Positions 28,301 to 42,000 of a DNA stretch of 64,000 bases are shown piece after piece (the stretch's first letter is position 1; every line of letters starts with the position of its first letter). The notes beneath the pieces are model-generated. The model did not search any database, had not been told where the DNA came from, and worked only from the letters and a program-made list of their open reading frames with translations. The translations under genes were made by a program, and so were the position numbers. The stretch comes from Glandiceps talaboti (lineage: Eukaryota; Hemichordata; Enteropneusta; Spengelidae), in NCBI RefSeq assembly GCF_964340395.1, contig NC_135555.1, positions 15,415,246-15,479,245 on the forward strand, read 5' to 3'.

Positions 28301-31166
28301 CCTTAGATTCAATGGAAAGAGTAAAGACTGCATGACTTCTAGAACTTTCTCTGTTCATTGACGTAGAAGCAACCCTCCTATTAATCCAACCAGCTGATAG
28401 TACCTGAAATGAAAGAAATACACAGTGCAATTAAACAACTGAATGCTTTATGAAATCATAGAACCTCCATCAACAGGAGTTGGTGGAGTGTGGAGGGTCT
28501 ATGGTGAAATCTACCCAAGTTCCCAAGTCATTTACTGTCAATGCCCCACCAACATTAGGGAATAACACATGCCAAACTACTGTAGAAATGAACTGACTGT
28601 CCATTTTGCTAAGTTGTAGCAGACAATTAATCTTGTTGGTTAACAGTTGAAAAGTAAACAATTGACCCAATAAAACTCATTGAGACCATGTGTGGTCATT
28701 TTAGTGTCAGTTACCCTCTTGTCTAGCTGTGGACTCAAACTTCAGATTTCCCCTTCTGTAATCAGAATTATAAAACCTTGACAAATATTGAAACAACCAT
28801 AGATCCTCCACAAACAACCTACTATTTCCCAATAGGTGGGTGGAGGGTCTATAATTTCCCCCATGAAATTTTACTGAATGGTATTTCTAGTATATCATTT
28901 ACACAAAGATATGATCAAATTATCATACCAATTAATTATAATTACATGTACAATTACTTCATCAGAAATTAACCATTATTCTTGAGTATGCCAAACATAA
29001 GTATGTAATAAAATAAATATCTTTACGATGTAATAATTAAATAATTGGTACAACATCAATATGTCAGAGAGTAGCACTTTGCCCTCTCGGCCACAGCATT
29101 GGCCTACATATAATATGAATCTCTCACATTTGCTTCACTATAACTCATACTATTTCATATTTTCGGTGTGATTAACGGAATTGTCATTTGAACTCAAAAC
29201 TGTAAGTAAAATATCGAATCTTTGTAAGTTCAGACAAATTGAATTCGACGATCACAAAATGTCTTATCTCGGTGCAATAACTCTTAAATCTCATCAAATC
29301 AAATCGAATCTAATCAAAGCTAATCTAATAAAATTTAATTTAATCTAATCAAATCAAACCTAATCTAATCAAATCAAAATACTTCATAACTCTTACCTTA
29401 TATGCATCGGTAGCACTTGATACAGTTTGTTCAATAAGACCATCTACAAATACTCCCTTTCTGATATCTTCTCTGAGATGAAGGCCTGGTGATGCCGTGT
29501 CTAGGAGGTCATAGATCTGTTCATTATAGATTTCTAAGAAGGAACACTTGCATAAAAACTCCACTTTGTCACCATGCTACAGAGAAACAAAGAAATATAT
29601 CAGAATTCAGTATTTCAAACACAACACTACAATTCGGTCAATTGAAAAAAATTTCTTTGACAACATCCACTGGCAGTCATATGAATTTCTGCTGTTAGTG
29701 CAAAGAAAGTCAATTTGGGTGAAAATGATGTCATCGCTAGATGTTTTATAAATACTTGCATGAAATCATCAAAATGGCCGAACACATGTTAAGAGCAGTT
29801 GGGCTTCTTTACAAGATTTCAAAGTTTACAGGTACAGTGTAATTCCAATACTTACAATGATACATGTACATGTAAGTTAATAACCATAATCAATACAGGT
29901 GTACTGAAGGCAGAAATTCATGCAAGTCTGACTGGACTATTCCTTTAAGTTCATAGCAGTACATGTAATCCATGATAAAATTGTATTAAAGACAGAAATA
30001 TTAAGTCTAACTGGACTTTTCCTTCATCTACATCAACATCATTGTACATGCAGTATATGTATGTCTTTATAAATTATATCTTTTACTTCTAATCTTTGAT
30101 CCAATATCAGATTTCATTGGTGGAAAATCTAGAAAGAAATAAGACTGTGTAGAAGACACAGCCCCTGAGGTACATGTACTCTAATTATATGTGACTGAAT
30201 GATGGCATGATTGAAAAAAAAAATGGTTTCAGCATATGCAAGAAATGAGTCAATTTTCATAACTGACCCTAAAGGTTAATTAATTAATGTCTTAAAAGAA
30301 AGCTGTACACCTGATAATATAGGTGCAGTTGCTTCAATGCAGAATCCACTGTAACCCCCCCCCCCATACATGTACAGTTTTTAAATTTTTTTATCCACCT
30401 GCTGAGCCATGCTAGATATACATGTACCGGTAGGTGTTTATTTGTTGAATGACTATTCAGTTGCCTGTCCAGCCCTGTTGTTATCTTTGAATATAGGCAA
30501 TCATTTGGGTGTTGTTATGGGCGTGATCATGTTGCTGTACATATTTGCATACATTTTTTGTCTGTCTGTTTATTTGTCTACGAATATATGAAGTTATCTT
30601 TGTGACATACAATGTACATCATCATATTATTGTTGCTATGGGTGTGGCCTTGTTGCTAGATTTGTTTGCATACATTTTTTCAATGTTTATTCAGTTGTCT
30701 ATTAATCCCTGTTATATTTGCAATATGTGATTGTTTGGCTGTTGCTATGGGCGTGGTCTTGTTGCTAGGCCCATTTGCATTAACTTTTGAATGTTTGTTA
30801 ACTTGTCTAAGAATCTTTTTTGATCAAAATTCACATTTTTACACCTAATTTCCTAATCTGCATATCATTGATGAGATCATTATAAATTATGCTTAATATT
30901 TCTTCATCTACATGTATACACCCCAATCCAGATAAATCCCCATTAAATTTCAGCCCAATCAGAACAAATCCTAATTTTACACAGCCCTAGGAATGTTTCA
31001 ACCAAAGTTCAGACCAACCTGTACATGTACAGCGATTTTTGAGTTTAAGTTTTTTGATCAAATCTCATACATGTCATGCGATCGTTTTGCTTTGAACAAT
31101 TTCCCAACTAGACACCAAAAAAGTAATGTCCTAAATACCATTACCAAGGCAAACGAGTTTAAATTG

Positions 31167-31225
<59 letters not shown>

Positions 31226-34200
31226 GGACAGACACCACACCATGCCTATAGCACTACTAAACCTTATCAGTTCAGTTGTGCTAAAAACTTGAAAAATCTC
31301 TTCAATAAATATATACTGGTACATTGTTTAGGACATTATAGTATAATTGCCACTGATGCCAAATAACAATAAAAAACTTACAAAACATGTAATGAATGGA
31401 TTGGTGTACACGTATGTGCACTTGTGTGTATATTTTGAATATGGTTCATTCATTCATTCATTAGTCACCCTTGTACATCCTGTATTAAACTTTTGACCTG
31501 TAAAATCAACATTGGTCTGTGGTGGCAGGTCATGACCTTGAGACAAGCCTATATAAGCTCTCCGTTTTCATGTAATTATGACAGTATACCAGAAGGGCGA
31601 GACTTATAAAGCTGTCATCACAGATAAGCCAATACAGGTAATACTTAAATAATTCTTTTCATATTAAATGTAACTTATGACATTACTTTGACTGTCATTG
31701 TATGCAGCATGGCAGCCCAACTAAATAACTCTACAAATTCTTTAAATATTGTTTTTTTTTCAATTTACATATGGTAGAATTTTTGCAAGCTTAACCAACA
31801 ATGTGAGTACATCATGTATACATACAATGCAAGATATTATGGATGGGTGAACAAAGCATACATTGAGATCTGATTAATCACAAAGATCTAAATGATTGTA
31901 TACATGTAGATTATGGACAGAATACAGTGTATCAGAACAAATTATGATATATTGCACATACTCATACTAAACGATCTATTGTTTGAGTACTTTTGAGACA
32001 GAAACTTCTCAAAATAAATATTATAATTATTGAATCTCTGTAAATTAAGAACTTGGTAAATTTGTCAAATGCACAGTCATGCATGTATATACATACAGGG
32101 CTCAAAATTAGCAGTAGTCTTGTGTCAATTGACGACCATTTTTTTCCAAAATGACTACCAAGTTCGAAAACTAAGAGGAGAAGACAAATCCTAGACAGAA
32201 TGACTTCCTATGTTTATAGATAGTAACATATAAGATTTGACACCACGTGCCTTGGTGCATACCATTTCTCTCTAGGGTTGGGTCATAGCATATTATTTTT
32301 TAATTTAAGGGAAACTGAAATGGATGGTGACCTTGTGTATTTTTTATCGTCTGACGTTTTATCTTTTACAAAGTAAATAATAATAAATAGCATAAATGCT
32401 CAGATTTGAGAGGGGAGCACCACAATTTTACACCTTTTGTAACCATCTTGACTAGACTGGTATTTAGTAATGAAGTTTTTAAAACATAATACTGCCCCAG
32501 TTTAGAATTCTAGACTACTTTATTAAAGTCAAAACCACTGGATCGATTGCCATTTTTGGTGGGAATATTACCTCAGGTGTCTAGTTGGGAAATTGTTAAA
32601 ATCAATATGATCTTACCACTGGCAGTGTGTGACGTGTCACATGCTTATGTACATGTATGAATCATACATGTATGTATGATATGATATGATATGATTTTAT
32701 TTGGGTAATAATTTATACAAGTACATATTAAAATACAAGGATAAAAAATCACCGAGGATAACACATAAAAGTATTTTTAAAAACACTTATTTCCAATGTG
32801 GTCCTCATAGGGGTATTCAAAACGCCATGGCAACAATGATACAACAACAACAAACAAACAAACAAACAAACAAAATATAAAAAATTTAAATGAAATACAG
32901 ATGACAGAGCACAAAAAAAATTATAAAATACACAGACTACACCCTCAATTTAAAAAGGAAGGACTAAAAAGTTACAAAATATTATGTTCTTTAACCTCTA
33001 ATTTGTTCCATAAAAAAGATTTGACATGGTTTCTAAAACTATGTTTTGTATGAGATTGTATGAATCATACATACACATGTACATAAGCATGTGATGTACA
33101 AAATGTAGTACATGTACATGTACCGGTACCATGCCAACAATCAAATTGAATTCAAGTCAATCAGCAATAGTCCCAAATATGACAAACCAAAACGAATTCT
33201 CAAGGTCAATGTACTACATCTACAAATATACCATTTGAAGGACATCATATTTTCTGTGAACCAGGACTCAGAAAACTGAAAATTTGAATTGGATTACTGT
33301 ATAGAATTAATTTCAAAATCAGCAGGGGAAATTTTTTGTTGACCTTGTCTGACTTTATTGACTTTGTATGACTTTGTCTTGCAAACAGGGGCAAACCAAG
33401 TGACATTCAAGTTATGTAAATTCAATCTTTCCCCTAAAGAAAACATTATACAAGTCATGCAATACAAAAAGAACTTGGAGCTTGGTAGAATTTAGTGAAT
33501 CATGAAAATCATTATGTGTAAATAGACTACTCAAGGCTGAAGATCCAAATACAAAAAAATCATCAGGCATCGATGCCAAAAGTGAGGGACTGATTCCTCT
33601 ACCCCAAAAGTGCACACACGTCTTATAATATACGTGTAACAGTATATTTAAAATATTGATCTGCTACTCAGGAAATTTGTGCTATATGGTTAACTACATG
33701 TACAAGTTATGCTGTGAAATAACATAGGGTCACTGCAATGGTCCATTATCACTGCTGAGAACCCACACTCACTGGGTGTCATTGCCAAGCCAAATTCATA
33801 AGTTATATTAGCAAGTTATTACCTATGGTTAACTCTACAGAAGGACTGGCTATCTATACAATAATCTAATACCTAACTCCTACTGTACATGGTCTGTGTT
33901 AGGTCAGCAGTGCAGTGTCCCAACAGGATGTTAATCAATGAGGGTGGAAGTGTAAGCTGTTTTAATACATGCAATTATTATGCTTATCAATCTAACTATT
34001 ATATGTAACTATATACATGTAGTTATTGTACCTTAGTGAATTTAGCCATTGCTACATGAAATACTCAGTAGTAAAAAAAATTTAGATTTGAAATTTTGAA
34101 TACTGAACTGTTGCATATATTCCTAAGCATGAGATGATATTATCATTATGTTGTCAAGATTTGTATTACAAAGTTTCTAAAACTAGACAAAAAGAGATGG

Positions 34201-35988
34201 AGTGTAAAATTAGGTGACTTACAACTAGCATGTTTATGTGTTATAACACACCACCATCCATGAACGTGCTAGTTGATGGCTGTCTTATTTCAACAATGGG
34301 GTTTAATTAAAAGATATCACAGAGTCATGATAATTTTGCATGTCTTATACATGTATTATACTAAATGTACTGCTAGTAAATCAGTTTACTCTTATATATA
34401 TTTCTATTTTGTGCACACAGACACAGCATGTTGCCCATCAAGCATAGAATGCTTATTACAACAGCATTAATCATAGTCTGTATCAATGGAATTGATACAA
34501 TAAAGTATCCATGTTCGTACAACTCTGATACATGTAAGTGATTTTGGCAGTTTTATGGTGTTTTAGTTGTTCAACTTGTTGATTTTTTGTGTCGATACAA
34601 ATACCTGAATTCCTCTTGCATGTCAAGGTTAATAAGATGTGAAATTTTGAACTGAAAAAAAAACTGCAACATTTCCATAGCATCACTGTGACTGTGAAAT
34701 ATATAAAAATGTTACAGTTTTAATATATCATTTAAATTCAACATGTCTATGGTGAATGTTTTAGAGAATCAGTACTGTTACTATTACAACACTTCTTTGA
34801 CTAGGAGTATACATGTACATGTAGAATACAATCTGTTAGTGAATACGACACAATTTCTTTACCTGTTTCCTGCATTTATTGTCCTTTGTTCTATTTTGTT
34901 TCCTGAGTGCACTAGCACAACCTTCCTACATCTGACACAATACCATAGGAGTTCATGTTTAAAATCCCTTGCGATGAGTATAACCCACTCAATCATTTCA
35001 AGAATGCATCTTATGTCGAAACTTACAGGTACAATGTACAGTACCTCTGACAGAACAGTATTCAACACTCTGTTGTGCAGACAACGATGTTACTGTTATT
35101 GTTTAGGTGGATTTGTTCATTTTCAACTTCAATCCTGGAAGGTTAACTGTACATGTAAGTAAGGTGGATTTTGATTGACCATGCTAAGCGAGGTTTGAAC
35201 ATGAACACCTATGGTATTGCGTCAGATGTAGGGAAGGAGGCACTCACTCACAGAAAAACAAAATCAAAATCAAACGACAATAAATGAACGACATAGACTG
35301 ATAGAGGTAAATAAAGAAATCAAGCCGTATTCACTACATCAGATTTTTAGTTAGGTTATAGAATTCTGCCCTTACATATACATGTACATTTTATCTTTCT
35401 CTGACATTATCTTAGTTGTATGTACATTTCTGGGAGATCGTGACTATGAAGTGAGGGCAAACACAAACATAAACACCTATGCTGAAGGTCAGTCACTGCT
35501 TTTGAATAGTGGATTCCATGAAGAAGTTTGTGTGTTATTCAAGGGAACCAGGAGTACACGTAAGTACATTTGTACAATGAGAAGTGCCGTTCTTGAATTT
35601 TCAGTTATGATCACTTTTCACTTTGAAAAACCCGAACTGTTTTGTTGAAAAGATAATGAAGATCACAGGGTGGGGCTACAAATATATGTCATATAAATTC
35701 TAGAATGAATGGATACAACTGTATACATGTACATTGTACTTTGTCAATGTATTTTATCAGTAAACCTTTTCAGCATAAAAAATGCAATATGTATTCGATA
35801 ATACTCCAGTTACAGCTACATTTGTATTAGTGAAGCTTAAACTTAAAGCCATAAATTACATTTGGGCAATAGCAATCACATTTCCCACTTCACAACTGAG
35901 AAATATCACAAATATACATATACATGTACCTGCTAAATTTCATAGTTACAATAAGTAATACTACAAGATTTTGGAGCCATCTACAATT

Positions 35989-36031
<43 letters not shown>

Positions 36032-39000
36032 AGTTTATAATGTGCCAGACTTCAGAACCAAAGTACAAATGTACTGTTCAATGGCACTAATAGTAATACA
36101 AGTCAAGCCACTCAAAATGCTTGGTTGAACATACATTTACAAAAATATGGTGCTCATGAAGGTGTCTACATTTGATGATTGCCATATACAAAATGTATGT
36201 TTGTACATGTATATCCAATGGTATAGAATTCCATAGTCTTTGGCACACAATTTCAAAATGCATGGCTACCGTATGTCTTGGTCTTGAACTGTGTTGGAAA
36301 TAGGAGATTCTTGTTAGCTGAACAAAGGGAACACATCAGAGTGTAACTTTGCAGAAGGTTGTGGATATATCCTGAAGCTTTGTCATTGAGAGTTTTGCTT
36401 GTGTCACAAGGAGAATTTTGTAGTGTATCCTGAAATGAACTGGCAACCAGTGTAGAGTTTGAAGGATAAGAGAAATATGGGTGAACTTGCTTGAGGGAAA
36501 CAATTGAATAGACTATACATGTACATGTATATGCTAGTATGGTGCATGTCCATGTATTCAGTCTCATCCTGATTGCAGCATCTGAGATATCCAAAGGAAA
36601 ATTTGTTAACAATATTAGTTTGTTCATTATACAGCGCAAGCCTTCAGATTCTGCTCCAGTGATGAAGAGCCTAATTCGCATGGCCTGACTCATCACAATG
36701 GCAGGTTTATCCATTCAGGCAACATGATCAGCTATAAGATACTAAGCCTGACAAAGGATGATGCAGGAAGTTACTGGTTCCAAACTTTCACAGGTGATGA
36801 AGTGTCACACACAGCTGTGACAATATTAGGTAGGTTTTCACAACAACTTATACTGGTATTACATGTAAACAGCATACAGATGGTAACGTATTTGCTACAA
36901 CTCCAGTATTACAACAAGGTGTGTGTTTGAATTGGTGGTGTAGGTCTACCAAAGTTAAAATATAGAAAACAGAGACACAAGACACTAACTAATCATTTCA
37001 TGCAAGGTGCCAAACGAGGCCCATGTGCATGTCACTTCAAAGTGGTCTAAGTTCAGATGATACTGATACTTGGAAGACAAGTAAATGACAGCAATACACT
37101 TCATCTCACTGAACTTCCAGGTTTTTATTAAACATAGTGAATTCTCAAGCCTTCAAAGACTGACATCCTATTTTTATGGTGTAATTACATGTACCGGTAC
37201 ATAGACTTACTACAGTAACCAAGTCACAATATTTAAACAATAATGTACGCCCTCCCAGCCCATAATGGACGAAAGCAAACTTTGAACGACATAATGGGCG
37301 AGGCGACAGCCGAGCCCATTATGGAGTGCAAAGTTTGCTTGAGTCCATTATGGACTGGGAGGGCATACATTATTGTTATTATTTTATAGTTTTGCCAATT
37401 CCAGTGAATTTGTAGACCGAGAAACGCAAAACAACGTATGATATACACAGCGCTGAACATCGTCTGTCATGTTCGGCCCGGAAGCTGAATACTAATCATA
37501 GCGACACACATACGTACACGTACACACACATATACACTTCAATGAACTGTTGTGAACACAAATTTGTTTCATGAATGCGTTGTATTTTTAAACAGTGGAA
37601 ATGACAATCATAAGTAACAACATACGTTTCGAAAAGATACCTAGTCGTATGAAGAAACAGAACAAATAAGCTTGTATTGTTATGCTCGTTCCGGGGCCGC
37701 GATGCCCAATAACGGAGTACATTATCAGTAATAATGTACAGCGATGACGTCACAAAATTCACTGGAATTGGTAATGCTATAATATAATTCTTGATAATGA
37801 CACTTAGATGTTATTCTTCAATACTTTTTCTTCCTTCAACCAAGAACAATACAAGTGACCTACATTGTACAGTATGTTGCTGGACTCGTAGTGACAAAGC
37901 CATCTTAAGTCATTTAAGTCATGAGTACTTTCCAGCTGAATGAAGAAAATTATTTTGGAAAATAACATAATTATACCAGTGCCAATAATATCAATTAAAG
38001 AAAAATGGGGAAAAGTAATGGCAATTTTGAATGTTTTGGGACAGACAAGCTTTGTAATAACATAGACGTGCGTTGTTGTGATGTAGAACAGCCAGGGTAT
38101 AAATTCCTTATTTTCTTGTTCAACTTGGCTTATTAATAATTTTATGCAATAGACAATGTTCTTTGTGCATCTATTTTCTATAACTATATTTTTCTTTCCA
38201 CTGTAGACCCTGGACAGACACCAATGCTTGGACATGCTAGGACTGATGTCCCTGCATGCATCATAACCAGACTGAACCAAAGCAACTCGATAGATGTTGT
38301 ATGGCGTACCACTGACATAAATGACCCACCATTATTTGAGATGATCATAAAGGATGGTGAGATTGACCATGAAGCCAGAGGATGCAATGTGATGGATACT
38401 GACAGGTCTCCTTTAGTTCAACGTGGGACATGTATTATCAACTATCCTAAGGTGACCCAGGATGATGAGACAACATATGATTTAACAGAGACTCATTATG
38501 ATTCTTCAGTATCAACATCTTTCAAACTACAGAGACAGGGTAGGTCTACTATACACATACATCATGTTGTATAAATTATTTTATGAATCCATTCTGCTTT
38601 GGCAGCCTGGTGTCAGCATGGTGTTAACACAGGGCTAAACAGTACATGTAAAACATCAGGCTGACATGTACGATATAGTTGCTACCATATATCTGTATGC
38701 GGATAAAGTGTTAGTGCCCACCTGGTGTTAGTACTGAGCAAGCCCGATATAGCCACGTCAAAAAAGAAATTCTTGAGCGTTACTGCTACCTACTGTAGCT
38801 TACATTTTGTACTTTTAAGTTCATATAGTAAATGTTTTTGTTTGAGGGCATTATGTTGGTGAAATCTACAAAGTGTTTTTACCTGGATTCCCAACCAAAT
38901 TATGGTATACATAGTAAGGAGTACATATGGCAATTTATGCAAATTTTAACAGGTTTCATTGCTCTTTCGCCAGGGTTTCAAAACATTAGCAGTGAGACAA

Positions 39001-42000
39001 TGCCATACAAAATGTATGTAGACTTTCTTGGACTTGTGAAATACCTGAACTACAAAAATGTAGTCAACATGATGAATGATTGTGGCTAACATACATGTAC
39101 ATGTACATTGTATACCGTACTGTAAGTGTTCTTGATCAAACGAAACATGTAAGGACCATAGTGGTGTTTTTTAAATGAAATATCACTGATCCCTAAGGGA
39201 AGTACATGTAATACTAAAAGAAATTGGACAAATAATTCCATTATTCAGTAGTTGTTCTTGCAAATGATGTATGACTGCAATGACAACAGAAACTAACAGT
39301 GTATGATAACTTTTCATTCCCCCTTTTTAAACAGACGACTTTCCCATACCCAGTAGAGCAGAAATAGTTGGTGATATGAATACAGACCTGACATCCACAG
39401 TTGCAAGTTCTGTGAAAGGTATGTAATGACCTCAATCCTTTGAACTTTTGTGATTTCAGATGGTTATACAAATCCATCAAATTATCAAATTTATGCAAAG
39501 ATTATCACCTTGTTTGGATTTTTTTTGCAGGTGCTGGTTCAACCCTATTTATTGATATCACTACTCTAGCACTAACAGTTATAGTTGGATATATCAATGT
39601 TATATTTGCTGTACAGTAGTGACCAGGTCTGGCCCCAAGATATTGTTGTTTATGTCAAAGGTGTTATTGATACATGTGTACATAATTTATTATATATATA
39701 GTTGTTATATTGACATGGATCATCAACTTTCTGAATGATTGACACATTTTAATGTACAACTTACAATCTCCTGTTCCCTGCCAATAAGGTTAAATAGATA
39801 TTCAAAACTTCTTGGAATGACACCTCTCAGTTCATGCTGGAAATTATCACAGTCATCATTTTCACTTGGACCTAAAGAGAGAGAATGAAAAAAAATGTAG
39901 CTTTTTATACCATGCATGAGCCAAGTTTTACAGAAAATATGGACTATACATTCTGGTTGTTCTACTTCACGACAATACATGTACGTGTCTATGTCACGAC
40001 AACAAGTGTCTATGTCACTGGTTTGAAATGAGTCAAAACGTTCAAAATAGCCATTACTTTCCCCCGATTATTCTTTGATATTACTGGTGCTGGTATAATC
40101 ATGTTATTCTCCAATATTTTTCTTCATTCAGCCGGAAAATACTCATGACCTAAGGGTTGTCACTACTCGTCTTGCGACTCATCATGACATACAGGCCCCC
40201 TTAGGTCACTCGTATTTCCCTTGGCTGAAGGAAGAAAAATATTGAGGAATAACATCTCATTAGGTATTGACTTGTCGACTTACATACTTAATCACAAATA
40301 GTGCCTTTTGATAATCTTTGTCACTTCACAATAAGTGTTGGTTTGTATTGGAAAGGAAGTTCAGTATAAAATTCATGTAAATCAATTTTTACAACAAAAA
40401 TACCGCTATGGAGAGGTTTAAAATTTAAAAGACAAGTATTTCATCAGCAAAAGTTCATATCTCAATAAATATTTGAAACATCCAAGACATTTTATATTAT
40501 TTCCTTTTATATGTTTTTTACATTAGTCATTAGCAATTATATCTGAAATGTACAAGACATTTTATATTGATCACGAAATGGTTAACATTTTGTTACATGA
40601 GATTTGAAATGCAAATAAAGTTGATCATTACATGATACATGTAAGTGTGCCCTCGTGTATTTTTCAATACAAAATTGTATACCTGTTTTCACTAATTAAT
40701 TTCTTCTGTTTATACAAATGTATATGTACAAAACAGTCTCTCGAAATGTCTGTTATTGATACTTTTTAATTTAAGTACTTTGGAATCATCAGTACCTTTC
40801 GCACCCTTACACTATTACATGTACATCAGGTATAATAAAAGAAATAAGATGTGATAACTTATATTTTGGTATATATTTTCATAAAGTTGGTAATCATTAA
40901 ACTTGTGGTTGAAATCAAATCACGAAAAAGATGTGATTTTTCACCTTCATAAATCATTGAGTTTGTTGTTCACCTGATTGCAAGCATATCATGTCCAAAA
41001 CCAAGTCCCAAGCAATTTGATCAAATGCAAAGTGTTGTCACTTACCTATCATAGTGAATGTTTTCCCTGAACCAGTTTGTCCACTGAAATCAAGAAAATC
41101 AGTTTTCCTCGTTAATTATAAAGGTTTTCTTTGACTTATACAATGTATGTAGTATTTCTAGTCAAAATTCCTGCCACATGTAGTCATTCATCATAGTTCA
41201 CAACACATAATGAACACTGGTGACACTTCAGAAATTTAACCCTTTTTGTTTCATTACCTGGTTCTTCACACTAATAAATTTTAAAGGCAATTTGAATTAA
41301 TAGGCAAAAGAAAAATAATTATATTGTTTGTAACTGAATCAACAAGTTTTTTTTCTTTGATTTGAAAAAAAATCTATTCATAGAAATACATGGTTGGATA
41401 ATAGTAAGACAATAACCCATATCAATACCAATTAGACATTATCCGGGTTATCACCAAAATTTTCTTTGTTCGGCCAAGGAAATTATGAACAGCATTTTTA
41501 CTTAACACTGGAAGTGAGCCTTGATGTGCACATGGTAAAATAAGATAATCCATATCTTGATGATAGTAATCCAGGTTAATAAGGTTTAAAGAGATAAAAT
41601 AGAAAAATGAAGATTTACATAAATATACATAAATAGAAATCACTTACTAGGCAAAGATCGTTCCATTATAACCTGCAACGCAACTTTCAATAATTGATCT
41701 ACCAACAGCTCCAAAAACGCCCTCCTGAAATATGAAAAAAGTTTTAACATTATAACAACTATACATGTAAATTACATCACTTCAGAAAATTAATGGTTTA
41801 GTCACCATAAAAACCATGGCAGTTGTAAAAAAAAAACTCTACAAAATGTTAGCTTTGAGACCCCAATTTCAATAGTTCTATAGGAGAGAGTGCAGAGTGG
41901 TCGTGGGTCGCATTTCCAGATGAAGTGATTATATTGTTGTCAATATGGAAGGTCTTAGGGACGGTCGCACAATGTCACACAAGCTCAGTAAGTGAACTTT

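Noticed and set aside
34743-35162. 139-codon plus-strand open frame between exons 1 and 2 of the nested Ig-like gene
   Set aside because: No family resemblance and no fitting splice phases. Exons 1 and 2 join in phase without it.
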